In this document: positions 8,066-16,110 of the stretch, piece by piece
How the letters are laid out: every line of letters starts with the position of its first letter
Position numbering within the stretch: the first letter of the stretch is position 1
Assembly: GCA_965233665.1 (NCBI GenBank)
Contig: CBDDTG010000064.1
Location: forward strand, 14,003 to 78,002
Source of the DNA: Bacterioplanes sp965233665
Lineage (GTDB): Bacteria; Pseudomonadota; Gammaproteobacteria; Pseudomonadales; Oceanobacteraceae
Reading direction: 5' to 3'
DNA length: 64,000 nt
The notes under the pieces: model-generated
The model's input: only the letters and a program-made list of their open reading frames with translations
What the model was told of the DNA's origin: nothing
The model's database searches: none
Made by a program: the position numbers and the translations under genes

Positions 8066-9352
8066 TTAACGCACTTCAGCCATATACGCGCGACGCTGCT
8101 TTTCACCTTTAATGTAAGACAGCCATTGATTAGCGACCTTATCATCAGGATCACTGGCCTTCACTGACGCAAAGACCTTCTCGGCACCGTCCAGGTTATC
8201 CATATTAAACATCACCAGACCTTTCAAGATACGAGCGCTGTCAGCGTTCTTCAGCTCATCGTCCTTTAATGCCTGATTGACGTTTCTCAGCGCTTGCTTC
8301 CATTCTTGGCGCTCAGTATGGATTTGGGCCAGCTTAAAGTAGTCATCGCCTTCGCCCGATGCCTTTGCTGCTTTTGCCATCACGACAATCGCTTTGTCGT
8401 ATTCTTTGGCCAGCATCCAGGCATCGCCCAGCAGTGACAGGTTACGCGCACTGGCTTCGATTTTTTCCTCTTTGAGGCCTTTCTCGATCACGCGCGCAGC
8501 CTTGTAAGGCACTTCCTGCGACAACAGCGCCTGAGCCAGGTTCACCAGCTCATTTTCTTTCTGCAGCAAGCCTTTATCGTAAGCCGTCTCCAGCGTCGAG
8601 AGTTCTTTCATCGGCTTGCCCAGCTCGCTGTACACAGCCGCCAACTGCACCCAGTACTGACCTTTCGGATACAAGGTCGCTAAGTCCTGCAGACAGCGCG
8701 CCAGGTTTGGATAGTCGCGGTTCTGGTAGTAGATCGCACGCTCCAGCATCAGCCAGTTCTCGCGTGGTTTTTTACCGTCTGCCTTAACATCCGCGATGGC
8801 GAACTTGATATCTGGCAAAGCCTTTTTGTACTGATCGAGCTGAAAGTAGATCTGTGCGCGCAACACGTGGGCTTCGGCATTTGGCTTTTCAACCAAGCCA
8901 AACCAGCGATTCAAAGGACCCAGCGCTTTCTTGTAGTCTTCCTGCACCAAGTGCAACTTGGCCAGGCTATACAAGGTATTTTGCTCCAGGCTTTCTGGAA
9001 TCTCCTCGATCGCGACCAGCTTTTCGTAGGCGCCAATGGCATCGACGTATTTTTCCTGGTTGAAGTAGACGTAAGCAAACATGTTGTACGTCATGGCCTT
9101 CTCATAGGAGTTACGACGCATATCAGACAGATCCTGAAGTTCTTCCAGGGCTTCCTGATACTTTTGCTCATCGGCCAACTCTCGGGCTGTGTCCAAGCGC
9201 TTAAAGACCTGCTCTCGCATGGTTTGCATACGCTTAACTCGCTTTTCACTGCGAGACGAATCGCCCTCAGCGGCCACGGCGGTGGTTGGCACCACCGTCA
9301 ACAGCGAGCACGACAACATGCCAGCAGCGATGACAGTCACTAAGTGTTTCAT
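8066..9352 (-). CDS. Periplasmic tetratricopeptide-repeat protein of the TonB operon
   Basis: 428 residues. A signal peptide (residues 1-28, ending AVA|AEG) exports it. The mature protein is nearly all helical, with TPR-like units such as EKYQEALEELQDLSD, AYVYFNQEKYVDAIGAYEKLV, AYDKGLLQKENELVNLAQALL and AKEYDKAIVVMAKAA, ending in a further repeat around LDGAEKVFASVKA. It is the last gene of a six-gene operon, 13 bp after tonB. Known: this gene order (DUF3450, TtpC, ExbB, ExbD, TonB, TPR) is conserved in marine gammaproteobacteria; in Vibrio the TtpC partner is required for TonB2 function. A scaffolding role for the TPR protein is inference. Confidence 0.88.
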   Translation of the reverse strand: MKHLVTVIAAGMLSCSLLTVVPTTAVAAEGDSSRSEKRVKRMQTMREQVFKRLDTARELADEQKYQEALEELQDLSDMRRNSYEKAMTYNMFAYVYFNQEKYVDAIGAYEKLVAIEEIPESLEQNTLYSLAKLHLVQEDYKKALGPLNRWFGLVEKPNAEAHVLRAQIYFQLDQYKKALPDIKFAIADVKADGKKPRENWLMLERAIYYQNRDYPNLARCLQDLATLYPKGQYWVQLAAVYSELGKPMKELSTLETAYDKGLLQKENELVNLAQALLSQEVPYKAARVIEKGLKEEKIEASARNLSLLGDAWMLAKEYDKAIVVMAKAAKASGEGDDYFKLAQIHTERQEWKQALRNVNQALKDDELKNADSARILKGLVMFNMDNLDGAEKVFASVKASDPDDKVANQWLSYIKGEKQRRAYMAEVR

Positions 9353-9365
9353 GGCTTACCTCCTG

Positions 9366-9986
9366 TCATTTTTCCAGTTCAAAGCGAATGATGTTACGCA
9401 CCCCAGGCACTTCGATGGGCTGACCATCGACCACCTTAGGCTTGTACTTGAACTTGGATGCGGCGCGCAGTGCTGCTCGGTTAAAGATGCCTGGCGGCTC
9501 TGCTTCGACCACGCTTGGGTCTTTCACCGTACCCAACTTGGTCACCGTAAATTCGACCACAACATACCCTTCAATGCCACGCTGAGCAGCGCGACGCGGG
9601 TAGTTAGGCGCGACTTTTACAATGGGCAGGTACTCACCATCACTGGTGTTCACGCCGCCAAGTCCGGCGTCCACATTCAAATCAGCACCAATATCAAACC
9701 CACCCACATCAAAGCCATCGGCAGAAGCTTTGGCCACGTCGGGCTTAGGCATATCTGGCTTAGGTGGCTCCTGCGGTGGCGTCGGCGGCTTCTGCGGCTT
9801 GCGCTCTTTGGTTTGCACCTCGTCATCGGGCTTTTGCATAACAAAGCTTTCGATGCGACCGAAGTCTTGCTCGTTTAATACCGAGCCTCCGGTACTGATG
9901 AGGCTCTGCATTACCCAGAAGACAGCGAAGGTTGCAACCGCAGCAATGGCCAGAGAGGCGCCAAAGCGTACAAAGGCAGATTGCAT
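9366..9986 (-). CDS. tonB: Energy transducer TonB (TonB2-type)
   Basis: 206 residues. One N-terminal anchor helix (about 9-31, FGASLAIAAVATFAVFWVMQ), a short proline-rich spacer at about 60-85 (KPPTPPQEPPKPDMPKPD), then a C-terminal TonB domain from about 110 to 206 with the typical YPRRAAQRGIEGYVVVEF and AALRAASKFKYKP blocks. It moves proton-motive energy from ExbBD to outer-membrane receptors. The spacer is short, as in TonB2 proteins. The start lies 2 bp after the exbD stop. No TonB-dependent receptor is present in the window, so the substrate cannot be read from context. Confidence 0.95.
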   Translation of the reverse strand: MQSAFVRFGASLAIAAVATFAVFWVMQSLISTGGSVLNEQDFGRIESFVMQKPDDEVQTKERKPQKPPTPPQEPPKPDMPKPDVAKASADGFDVGGFDIGADLNVDAGLGGVNTSDGEYLPIVKVAPNYPRRAAQRGIEGYVVVEFTVTKLGTVKDPSVVEAEPPGIFNRAALRAASKFKYKPKVVDGQPIEVPGVRNIIRFELEK

Positions 9987-9988
9987 GA

Positions 9989-10396
9989 TTACCTCTCTGT
10001 TGCCAGGGATACGTCGTACACACCCGCGGCCCGTGCTGCATCCATCACAGCCACCAGCACTCGGGTTTTGGCTTCTTCATCCGCTTGCACGACCACCGTT
10101 CCCTGAGGGTTTTCAGCGTGCAAACGCTCAATGTTGGCCCGCACCTGGCTCTCATCGACACGGCGCTTATCGATCCAGATTTCGTTGAGGTCATTGATGG
10201 CGATCAGGATGTTCGCGCGCGGCTTAGACTGCGCGGTATTGGCATCCGGACGATTTACCTCAATACCAGACTCTTTAACAAACGAGGCCGTCACGATAAA
10301 GAAGATCAGCATGATGAATACCACGTCCAACATCGGCGTGATATCAATTTGGCCTTCCTCTTCGGACGCCGTCAGGTTAGAAAAACCACGTCTCAT
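9989..10396 (-). CDS. exbD: Biopolymer transport protein ExbD
   Basis: 135 residues, one TM helix at about 20-42 containing the functional aspartate in the ITPMLDVVFIMLIFFIVTASF segment (Asp23). The periplasmic domain follows, with VQADEEAKTRVLVAVMDAARAAGV near the end. Together with ExbB it forms the proton-conducting motor for TonB. It sits between exbB (14-bp gap) and tonB (2-bp gap). Confidence 0.96.
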   Translation of the reverse strand: MRRGFSNLTASEEEGQIDITPMLDVVFIMLIFFIVTASFVKESGIEVNRPDANTAQSKPRANILIAINDLNEIWIDKRRVDESQVRANIERLHAENPQGTVVVQADEEAKTRVLVAVMDAARAAGVYDVSLATER

Positions 10397-10410
10397 AATT
10401 ATTTACTCAC

Positions 10411-10932
10411 TCAGTGATCAAATGTTAATTGATCTTCCAGATGAATCTTTTCACGGCTGATGTAGCGGTCCAGCACTGACTGGGCAAATACCCCGGTCAA
10501 CGCACCTACCATCCCTGCCATGGTCGGTATGGTGGCCTTGGAAATCCCGGAAGCCATGGCTTTCGGGCTGCCGTTACCAATAAAGGCCATCACATCAAAC
10601 ACTTCGATCATGCCGGTGACGGTGCCCAGCAAGCCGAACAGCGGAGCCATACCAATTAACATTTTGATCGTGGTCATGTTGGCGCTCAGGTCATACTCCA
10701 GCTTGCTAATCAGGTCCTGACGGACCTGATGCGCATGCCAGGAGCGACGCTCAGAGCGGGCCTCCCACTCTTGAACCGCCGTGCGCACAGAGCGCTTGTG
10801 GACAAAAGTGAAGTAAGCCACGCGCTCCAGCACCAACAGCCACAGCACAAAGATCAAACCTAAAATACCGTACAGAACGTCTCCGCCACGCTCCATAAAT
10901 AGGTAAACCGGTTCGTACAGTTCAACGAACAT
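10411..10932 (-). CDS. exbB: Biopolymer transport protein ExbB (MotA/TolQ/ExbB family)
   Basis: 173 residues, three TM helices (about 15-35, 95-118, 135-160). The family signature is visible in MLIGMAPLFGLLGTVTGMIEVF and in ISKATIPTMAGMVGALTGVFAQS. It is the short ExbB2 form. The start is 3 bp after the ttpC stop and the stop is 14 bp before exbD, so all are cotranscribed. Confidence 0.95.
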   Translation of the reverse strand: MFVELYEPVYLFMERGGDVLYGILGLIFVLWLLVLERVAYFTFVHKRSVRTAVQEWEARSERRSWHAHQVRQDLISKLEYDLSANMTTIKMLIGMAPLFGLLGTVTGMIEVFDVMAFIGNGSPKAMASGISKATIPTMAGMVGALTGVFAQSVLDRYISREKIHLEDQLTFDH

Positions 10933-10935
10933 AAC

Positions 10936-12303
10936 TTATGCCGCTTTTGATTGTTGCTCGGCCTGGCGTGCCAGGATGCCGGTCGCGCGCTCTTCCAGAA
11001 TCATCATCAATTCACGTGAGCGGTTGTACGCCAAAGTGTGTAAGAACACACATGGAATGGCTGCTACCAGACCCAGAACTGTGGTTACCAGAGCTTGCGA
11101 AATACCACCTGCCATCAACTTAGGATCGCCGGTACCGAACAGAGACATGGTTTCAAATACGTCGATCATACCGGTCACTGTACCCAGAAGACCCAGCAGC
11201 GGTGCCACGACAGAGATGATTTTGATCCAGCCAATGGCACGCGTCAGGCGAGGCACTTCAGCGGCAATGGCTTCACCCAGGTGCAGCTCCAGCGTTTCAG
11301 TATCCGCACCTTTATTGGCATTGAAGACCGCCATCACACGACCCAAAGAGTTGTTCTCGTTGGCTTGGTCAGACTTCATTTGCTTGTAGACTTTGCTGCG
11401 CTCGATTTGCAGACCAATCATGCGCCAGATCGCCAGCAAAATACCGATCACGGCCAGACCGATGATGATGTAACCCACCACACCGCCTTGGTCGACACGG
11501 TCACCCAGTTCAGGAGACTGACCCATAATCTTCAGCAGCTGACCACGTGATGGATCGATCCAGAAGCCGGTCAAGTCAGCACCGCCAGCGGTTTGCAGCT
11601 CGCCTGCAGGACCGGTGTAACGACCACCAGGCTGCTTATCTAGCTCAACCAAACGGCCAGTCTGCAAATCCCAGTTCAAGTATTTGCCGTCAGACACCAC
11701 GTTGAAACCACCGACACGCGTCACGGTTTTTTCAACCGTATCGCCACTTGGCAGAACAACCGGGGCTTGGTACTGAGCGATGTGGCCAGAATAGGTAGCT
11801 TCACGCTGCATTTCGTACCACAAGCGCTCTAACTGCTCGATGGACGGCAACTTAGAAGAAGAACCCGCCGTAGCAATCAAGTCCGTCAAGAACTCATCAC
11901 GACCTGGCAATTGCGAGCTCACCACCGAACCTTCGAATACCGCTTTGGTGTCGCCAGACACTTGCTGCAGTACGCCAAACAGTTCTTTCAAAGAACCCAT
12001 GCGCTCGGTTAAGCGCTCTTGTGCTTCGGCGATTTTGCCTTCGTTGTCAGCGAACTGGCCTTCTTTTTTGGCACTCAGTTGCTCTAAACGAGTACGCTCC
12101 GCCTTGGCATCGGCAACCATCTTCTGCTGCTCTGCTTTCGAGCTGTTGAAGCGTTGCAAACGCTGACGAAACTCTTGGTTGTCGCGCGCTTGGCCTTCTT
12201 TAACCAGGTTTAACAGGTCGTCGACGCTCAGAGATTCGTCGGCCTGAACAAAAGGAGTCGAAATGGCCAGCGCCGCTGCGACCATTAATGCTTTCAATTT
12301 CAT
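10936..12303 (-). CDS. ttpC: TtpC-type MotA/TolQ/ExbB proton-channel family protein with periplasmic coiled coil
   Basis: 455 residues. A signal peptide (1-21, ending VQA|DES) precedes a long helical periplasmic region with coiled coil at about 40-110. A first TM helix lies near 278-296 (VVGYIIIGLAVIGILLAIW), and the C-terminal TolQ/ExbB-like domain occupies about 345-440 (WIKIISVVAPLLGLLGTVTGMIDVF; GGISQALVTTVLGLVAAIPCVF). Known: TtpC is the accessory fourth component of the Vibrio TonB2 system. The ATG overlaps the DUF3450 stop by one base. Confidence 0.9.
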   Translation of the reverse strand: MKLKALMVAAALAISTPFVQADESLSVDDLLNLVKEGQARDNQEFRQRLQRFNSSKAEQQKMVADAKAERTRLEQLSAKKEGQFADNEGKIAEAQERLTERMGSLKELFGVLQQVSGDTKAVFEGSVVSSQLPGRDEFLTDLIATAGSSSKLPSIEQLERLWYEMQREATYSGHIAQYQAPVVLPSGDTVEKTVTRVGGFNVVSDGKYLNWDLQTGRLVELDKQPGGRYTGPAGELQTAGGADLTGFWIDPSRGQLLKIMGQSPELGDRVDQGGVVGYIIIGLAVIGILLAIWRMIGLQIERSKVYKQMKSDQANENNSLGRVMAVFNANKGADTETLELHLGEAIAAEVPRLTRAIGWIKIISVVAPLLGLLGTVTGMIDVFETMSLFGTGDPKLMAGGISQALVTTVLGLVAAIPCVFLHTLAYNRSRELMMILEERATGILARQAEQQSKAA

Positions 12304-13079
12304 TAGTTGGCCTCCTGTGGCGCTGCTACCGGCACCTTGATCAAATCAGGTGCTGCCTGTTCGCGGGCGATACGAATACCTGCCATCACGCGGCTCTTGT
12401 AGGACGCATCAAGATCCTGCCATTCACGCAGGTTGTTGTTCCATACACCCAGCTCTTTACCGTCCAGCGATTGATAAATCAGTGCCACACGACCCACACG
12501 CAGGAAGTCAACTTCACGTGCTTCATTATTCAACTCAAGGGTGCCACGATAAGATTCAATGGTACGACCGTAATCGACTTCCGCCTGGTAGGCTTCCAGC
12601 ACTTTGCGGTATTGCTCCGCCATAGTGACGTCAGAACGACCCATCAGAGATTTCAGGCCTTCAACGCGCTCACGGCGCTCGTCCGTCAGGAAAGGTACGT
12701 CGGCATCGACAAAGCGCTCAATAGCGCCAATCATTTTCAACATCAGCGGCGTAATCTGGCGCTGAACCAGGTTTACTTGGCGAATGCTGGATTCGATCTC
12801 ATCCAGTTCTTGTTGTTGGCTGTTGAGCTGTTTATCTAATTGTTGAATGTAAACATTCAGACCATCGATCTCTTTTACCAGACCGCGATATTCACGCTCA
12901 GCTGAGCGAATCTGGTCGTCTACGGCGTCAATTCGCTGCTGTGATTGCTGAGCCTTGTTGACTCGCTTAGCGCCATCTTCCAGTGCTTTGTCGACTGTGT
13001 TGGCGTGCGCACCGAAGGCTACTCCGGCACTGATCACTGCAGCTGCCAGAATATTACGAGTTCGCAGTTGCATCGGCAT
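12303..13079 (-). CDS. DUF3450 periplasmic coiled-coil protein, first gene of the TonB operon
   Basis: 258 residues from ATG 13079; a TTG at 13097 and an ATG at 13073 are alternatives. A signal peptide ends near VAFGAHA. The mature part is a long coiled coil (about 40-120, AQQSQQRIDAVDDQIRSAEREY...QLDKQLNSQQQELDEIESS) followed by a helical domain with FVDADVPFLTDERRERVEGLKSLM and a closing VGRVALIYQSLDGKELGVWN. This is the DUF3450 pattern. Role unknown, but it always leads this TonB2-like operon. A Pho-box-like array and possible promoters lie upstream. Confidence 0.88.
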   Translation of the reverse strand: MPMQLRTRNILAAAVISAGVAFGAHANTVDKALEDGAKRVNKAQQSQQRIDAVDDQIRSAEREYRGLVKEIDGLNVYIQQLDKQLNSQQQELDEIESSIRQVNLVQRQITPLMLKMIGAIERFVDADVPFLTDERRERVEGLKSLMGRSDVTMAEQYRKVLEAYQAEVDYGRTIESYRGTLELNNEAREVDFLRVGRVALIYQSLDGKELGVWNNNLREWQDLDASYKSRVMAGIRIAREQAAPDLIKVPVAAPQEAN

Positions 13080-13097
13080 AGTTGTTACCCGTGTCAA

Positions 13098-13744
13098 TCT
13101 TCTTTTGCCTGTTACCAGGCCCCCAAATAAACCCGCGCAGGGTAAGGTAGTTATATTACAAGTCTGTTACTTGACAGAAACGCTGCAGTTTTATGACAGG
13201 AACGCTGGTTGTTTGTCAAATAACGGCAGCAGATCTACCTACCTTTAAGCAGCGCGCATCTTACTGTTTTTCATGGGAAATCGCTTCTTTTTATTGCCTT
13301 TGTCTTAAATGACCGACACCAGAAGCGCCAATCTGATAACAAACTTCTAAATAAGAATGCCAAATCGAATTTTTTTCGTATTTTCACCCCTTCGGAGTAG
13401 ATTATTTTCACGCCTGACAGACGCGTCACTGGCCTCCTGGGGAAATGCCTAAGCCGACAGATGAGCAAATTTCTCAATCCGGACCAAACGCCAACCTCAG
13501 TTCCTTAAGCACACCCGTATGTTTTTCTAACAACCACCCAAACACCACAGTAAAAACCACATCAACCAAGGCACTAGCCGCTAGGTAGTTAGGAGTGGTA
13601 TGCAAAAAGGGCAATCCAGGCCTGGGGACTGCAATTCATTACCTTTAAACGAATTGCCCATTGTGGTGCTAAGACACTCTCTATGCTGGCAAGCGCCGCC
13701 GCTGAGGCAGCGCACATAACAATACTCATCAAGGAACCGACACC
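13098..13744. other. Long intergenic region between divergent TonB operon and cytochrome gene
   Basis: 647 bases without a convincing gene. The left part (13155-13220) holds candidate promoter elements for the minus-strand operon. The right part holds a perfect 10-bp palindrome CCAGGCCTGG at 13616-13625, inside a wider inverted repeat (GGGCAAT at 13609-13615, ATTGCCC at 13653-13659), upstream of the cytochrome gene. The middle (about 13260-13560) is AT-rich and shows nothing I can name; a 68-codon minus-strand frame there lacks a ribosome binding site and protein-like composition. Confidence 0.6.
13154..13199 (-). promoter_or_regulatory. Pho-box-like direct repeats with candidate -10 element
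   Basis: On the minus strand, CTGTCAT (13199-13193), CTGCAGC (13188-13182) and CTGTCAA (13177-13171) recur at exact 11-bp steps. A -10-like TAATAT follows 12 bp after the last repeat. Known: PhoB binds 7-bp CTGTCAT-like direct repeats with 4-bp spacers placed about 10 bp before the -10. The middle repeat keeps only CTG, so the match is partial. An alternative sigma-70 promoter with TTGACA at 13219-13214 and CATAAA 18 bp later overlaps the region. Confidence 0.4.
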
Positions 13745-16069
13745 ATGACTTGGATTGCCACTTCCCTGTTCAGGGCCTCACAATTAAGGGCACTGCTACT
13801 CAGTAGCACCCTACTCTCTGGCTGTATTTTGGAGTTACCCGGCGAGTTTCCTCATCAAGAAGAGCTGTGTGACTTTGACCCTCAACGTGAAGCCCAGCGC
13901 CTGCAATCGGCCCAAAACCGCCAACCACCGCTCATTGAGCAGATTTGGATCAATGATCAGCTCAGCTGGACCCCATTAAGCCCAACCGCGCCGACCTTCA
14001 AACCTGGCGATCACATTCGCCTGGTGGGGCAAGACTTCGGCCAGGGGCCAGACATCGACTTCAGTAAAATCATGATCGGCAATACTCGCATCTTGGAAAC
14101 CGACTTGCACATGTTCAAACAAGAGCTGGCGCTCAAAGATCAGGTCAACTTTGAACTGCCTGAGGTGGTCGACCGCTGGGATAAGAACATTCTTAGTTGG
14201 AGCGGTGAGCGCATTGAGTTTCGTGTGCCTGACCATGTCAGCTCGGGGCCTCTGATCGTGCAGGTGCAAAAGCGCACCGGCTATAACGAGTCACTGTTAA
14301 AACCCGGCGCGGCTCATAATGTGATTGATGCGCAAACCTCACGCATTATTGATGACAACTTTGAGCACAACTGCGATGTGGTCTCGACCCTGAGCCAAAG
14401 CCAAGCCACCACACCCATTGAAGTAGACGTCGACAACCCGGACTTTGCGGCATTGGCCGACAAAGGTGAAAAGGTATTCTGGTCGTATGATTACAACATT
14501 GGTGTCGCCCACAGCGTGCGTAATCTCGATTGGGATGCCATCTTTGAGTATCGCGCCAACGACCCCATCGGTGGCGGCAAAGCCGACCCGTTAAAACTGT
14601 TTGGCGCCTACCCGAGCGTGCGCGGCCAGGTGCCCGATGCTGCCATGGACGATGTGTATTTTCCCGAATACCCCATGCCAACCCCCATTCCTGGGCTGTT
14701 GGCCAAGCAGCCTGCTTTATTCAAGGGCAATACCCGAGATTCTGGCTGGGTCGGCTATCGCTACGCCGAAGCCAATGAGCCCTATAAAGGTAAAGGCGAA
14801 TGGATTGGCTTTAACTGCGCCTCCTGTCACGGTTATCGCATCAGTTACTCCCCCACACCAGGTGAGCACATCACCAAGGTCATTCCTGGTTTACCCAATC
14901 CGCGCTGGAGCATGAAGTGGACGGTGCTGCAAACCCTGGTCGATAAGTTCGACGGCATATATGGCTTAGAAGAAGGGCCTGCCTGGTCGCCCGGCAATAA
15001 ACTGGTGGCCAAAGACATGCTGCTGTATCACATCCCCGCAGGGGCCGGTGAGCATAATGTTGTGCGCGTCAATGGTGAAGGTAGCCACACCGATAACGAC
15101 TATGAGTTCTCACCCATTGCCATTCCCAACGTTACTAACTATATGGCCATTCGCCGCTCGCTGTCGCACACCGAATCCTATGTCGGATTTGAAGGTTCCT
15201 ATATTCACTCTGAAGAACCCGATGGCGCTCAGGGAGCGATGAAAAAAGAGTGGCTAGAAGCGCTAACGGCCTATATGACCACCCTCGACCAAAACGACGA
15301 TGATTTACGCAATGTCGGCTTGTATCGCTGGCTTAAAGCCAACAATAAACTGGCCCAGCAAACAACGGAGCCGTCGTTAAGCGAGGGGCAGTTTGTGCAA
15401 ACCGGCTGGCAGCACTACCCCGGCATCACCGCCGCGGTTGAACGCGGCCAGGCCATTTACGCTCGTGATTGCGGCAGCTGCCACCGCGATCAACTGGGCG
15501 CGCATACCAATGAGCAAATGCTGCGCTTGGATGAAGTAGGACGCTTTTTTACCCCAACCATTTACCAAAAAGAAACCCAATCGGTGCGCGTCACCTTCTT
15601 GCGTGACTTGTACTGGACGCAGCATCGCGGTTTGCTGTCCGACGGCCATGTGCGCAACCTCGAAGACTTAGTAGCGGCCGAACGCTGCCAGCCCGGCAGT
15701 GAGTTGTACAACCAGTACTATACCTTGCACCCTCCAGTGCGCCCTGCCCTGGGCGGCCCGGATCATATAGAGACTCACCCGGACTTAAATCGCAAAGGCG
15801 ATGTTTTCCGCATGCCCAAATCGCGCTATATCACCAAGCTCGACAAAGGCTATCAGCGCAACCGCTTTATTGAGCGGCACAAATATTTTGTCGAAGTGCC
15901 CTGGGACGATCAGCATTATTATTGGGACTATCAGAAAATGCGCAGCGAATATGGCCCGGATGAAATGGGCACTGCAACGCCAATTGGCATGCCGGCTGCG
16001 CCACACCCGTGGTGCGCGCAACCAGGCAGCGATACAGATGATTTAGTGCAGTACTTGTTAACGCTCTAA
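13745..16069 (+). CDS. Di-haem cytochrome c lipoprotein (MauG/RoxA-like C-terminal region)
   Basis: 774 residues. Lipobox LLSGC with Cys27 predicts an outer-membrane or periplasmic lipoprotein. Residues about 60-180 look like a beta-sandwich of the IPT/TIG kind (KPGDHIRLVGQDFGQG, IEFRVPDHVSSGPLIVQV). Two c-type haem motifs are present, CASCH at 358-362 and CGSCH at 576-580. After the second haem the DGHVRNLEDLV segment resembles the distal part of MauG/RoxA-type di-haem enzymes. The substrate is unknown: peroxidase, polymer-cleaving dioxygenase and electron carrier are all possible. Single transcription unit with AAGGA 12 bases before the ATG and a strong hairpin after the stop. Confidence 0.8.
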   Translation: MTWIATSLFRASQLRALLLSSTLLSGCILELPGEFPHQEELCDFDPQREAQRLQSAQNRQPPLIEQIWINDQLSWTPLSPTAPTFKPGDHIRLVGQDFGQGPDIDFSKIMIGNTRILETDLHMFKQELALKDQVNFELPEVVDRWDKNILSWSGERIEFRVPDHVSSGPLIVQVQKRTGYNESLLKPGAAHNVIDAQTSRIIDDNFEHNCDVVSTLSQSQATTPIEVDVDNPDFAALADKGEKVFWSYDYNIGVAHSVRNLDWDAIFEYRANDPIGGGKADPLKLFGAYPSVRGQVPDAAMDDVYFPEYPMPTPIPGLLAKQPALFKGNTRDSGWVGYRYAEANEPYKGKGEWIGFNCASCHGYRISYSPTPGEHITKVIPGLPNPRWSMKWTVLQTLVDKFDGIYGLEEGPAWSPGNKLVAKDMLLYHIPAGAGEHNVVRVNGEGSHTDNDYEFSPIAIPNVTNYMAIRRSLSHTESYVGFEGSYIHSEEPDGAQGAMKKEWLEALTAYMTTLDQNDDDLRNVGLYRWLKANNKLAQQTTEPSLSEGQFVQTGWQHYPGITAAVERGQAIYARDCGSCHRDQLGAHTNEQMLRLDEVGRFFTPTIYQKETQSVRVTFLRDLYWTQHRGLLSDGHVRNLEDLVAAERCQPGSELYNQYYTLHPPVRPALGGPDHIETHPDLNRKGDVFRMPKSRYITKLDKGYQRNRFIERHKYFVEVPWDDQHYYWDYQKMRSEYGPDEMGTATPIGMPAAPHPWCAQPGSDTDDLVQYLLTL

Positions 16070-16074
16070 GGCAC

Positions 16075-16110
16075 TGCCGCCCAGTGCTCAGCACTGGGCG
16101 GCAAGATTTT
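16075..16110 (+). terminator. Strong hairpin terminator after the cytochrome gene
   Basis: Perfect 13-bp stem (TGCCGCCCAGTGC / GCACTGGGCGGCA) with a TCA loop, starting 5 bases after the stop codon and followed by AGATTTT. It lies between two convergent genes and may stop both, though the T-run is only on the plus side. Confidence 0.85.

Noticed and set aside
13271..13477. 68-codon minus-strand frame in the long gap before the cytochrome gene
   Set aside because: No Shine-Dalgarno, very basic and Trp/Cys-rich without domain-like pattern, overlapping an AT-rich promoter region.
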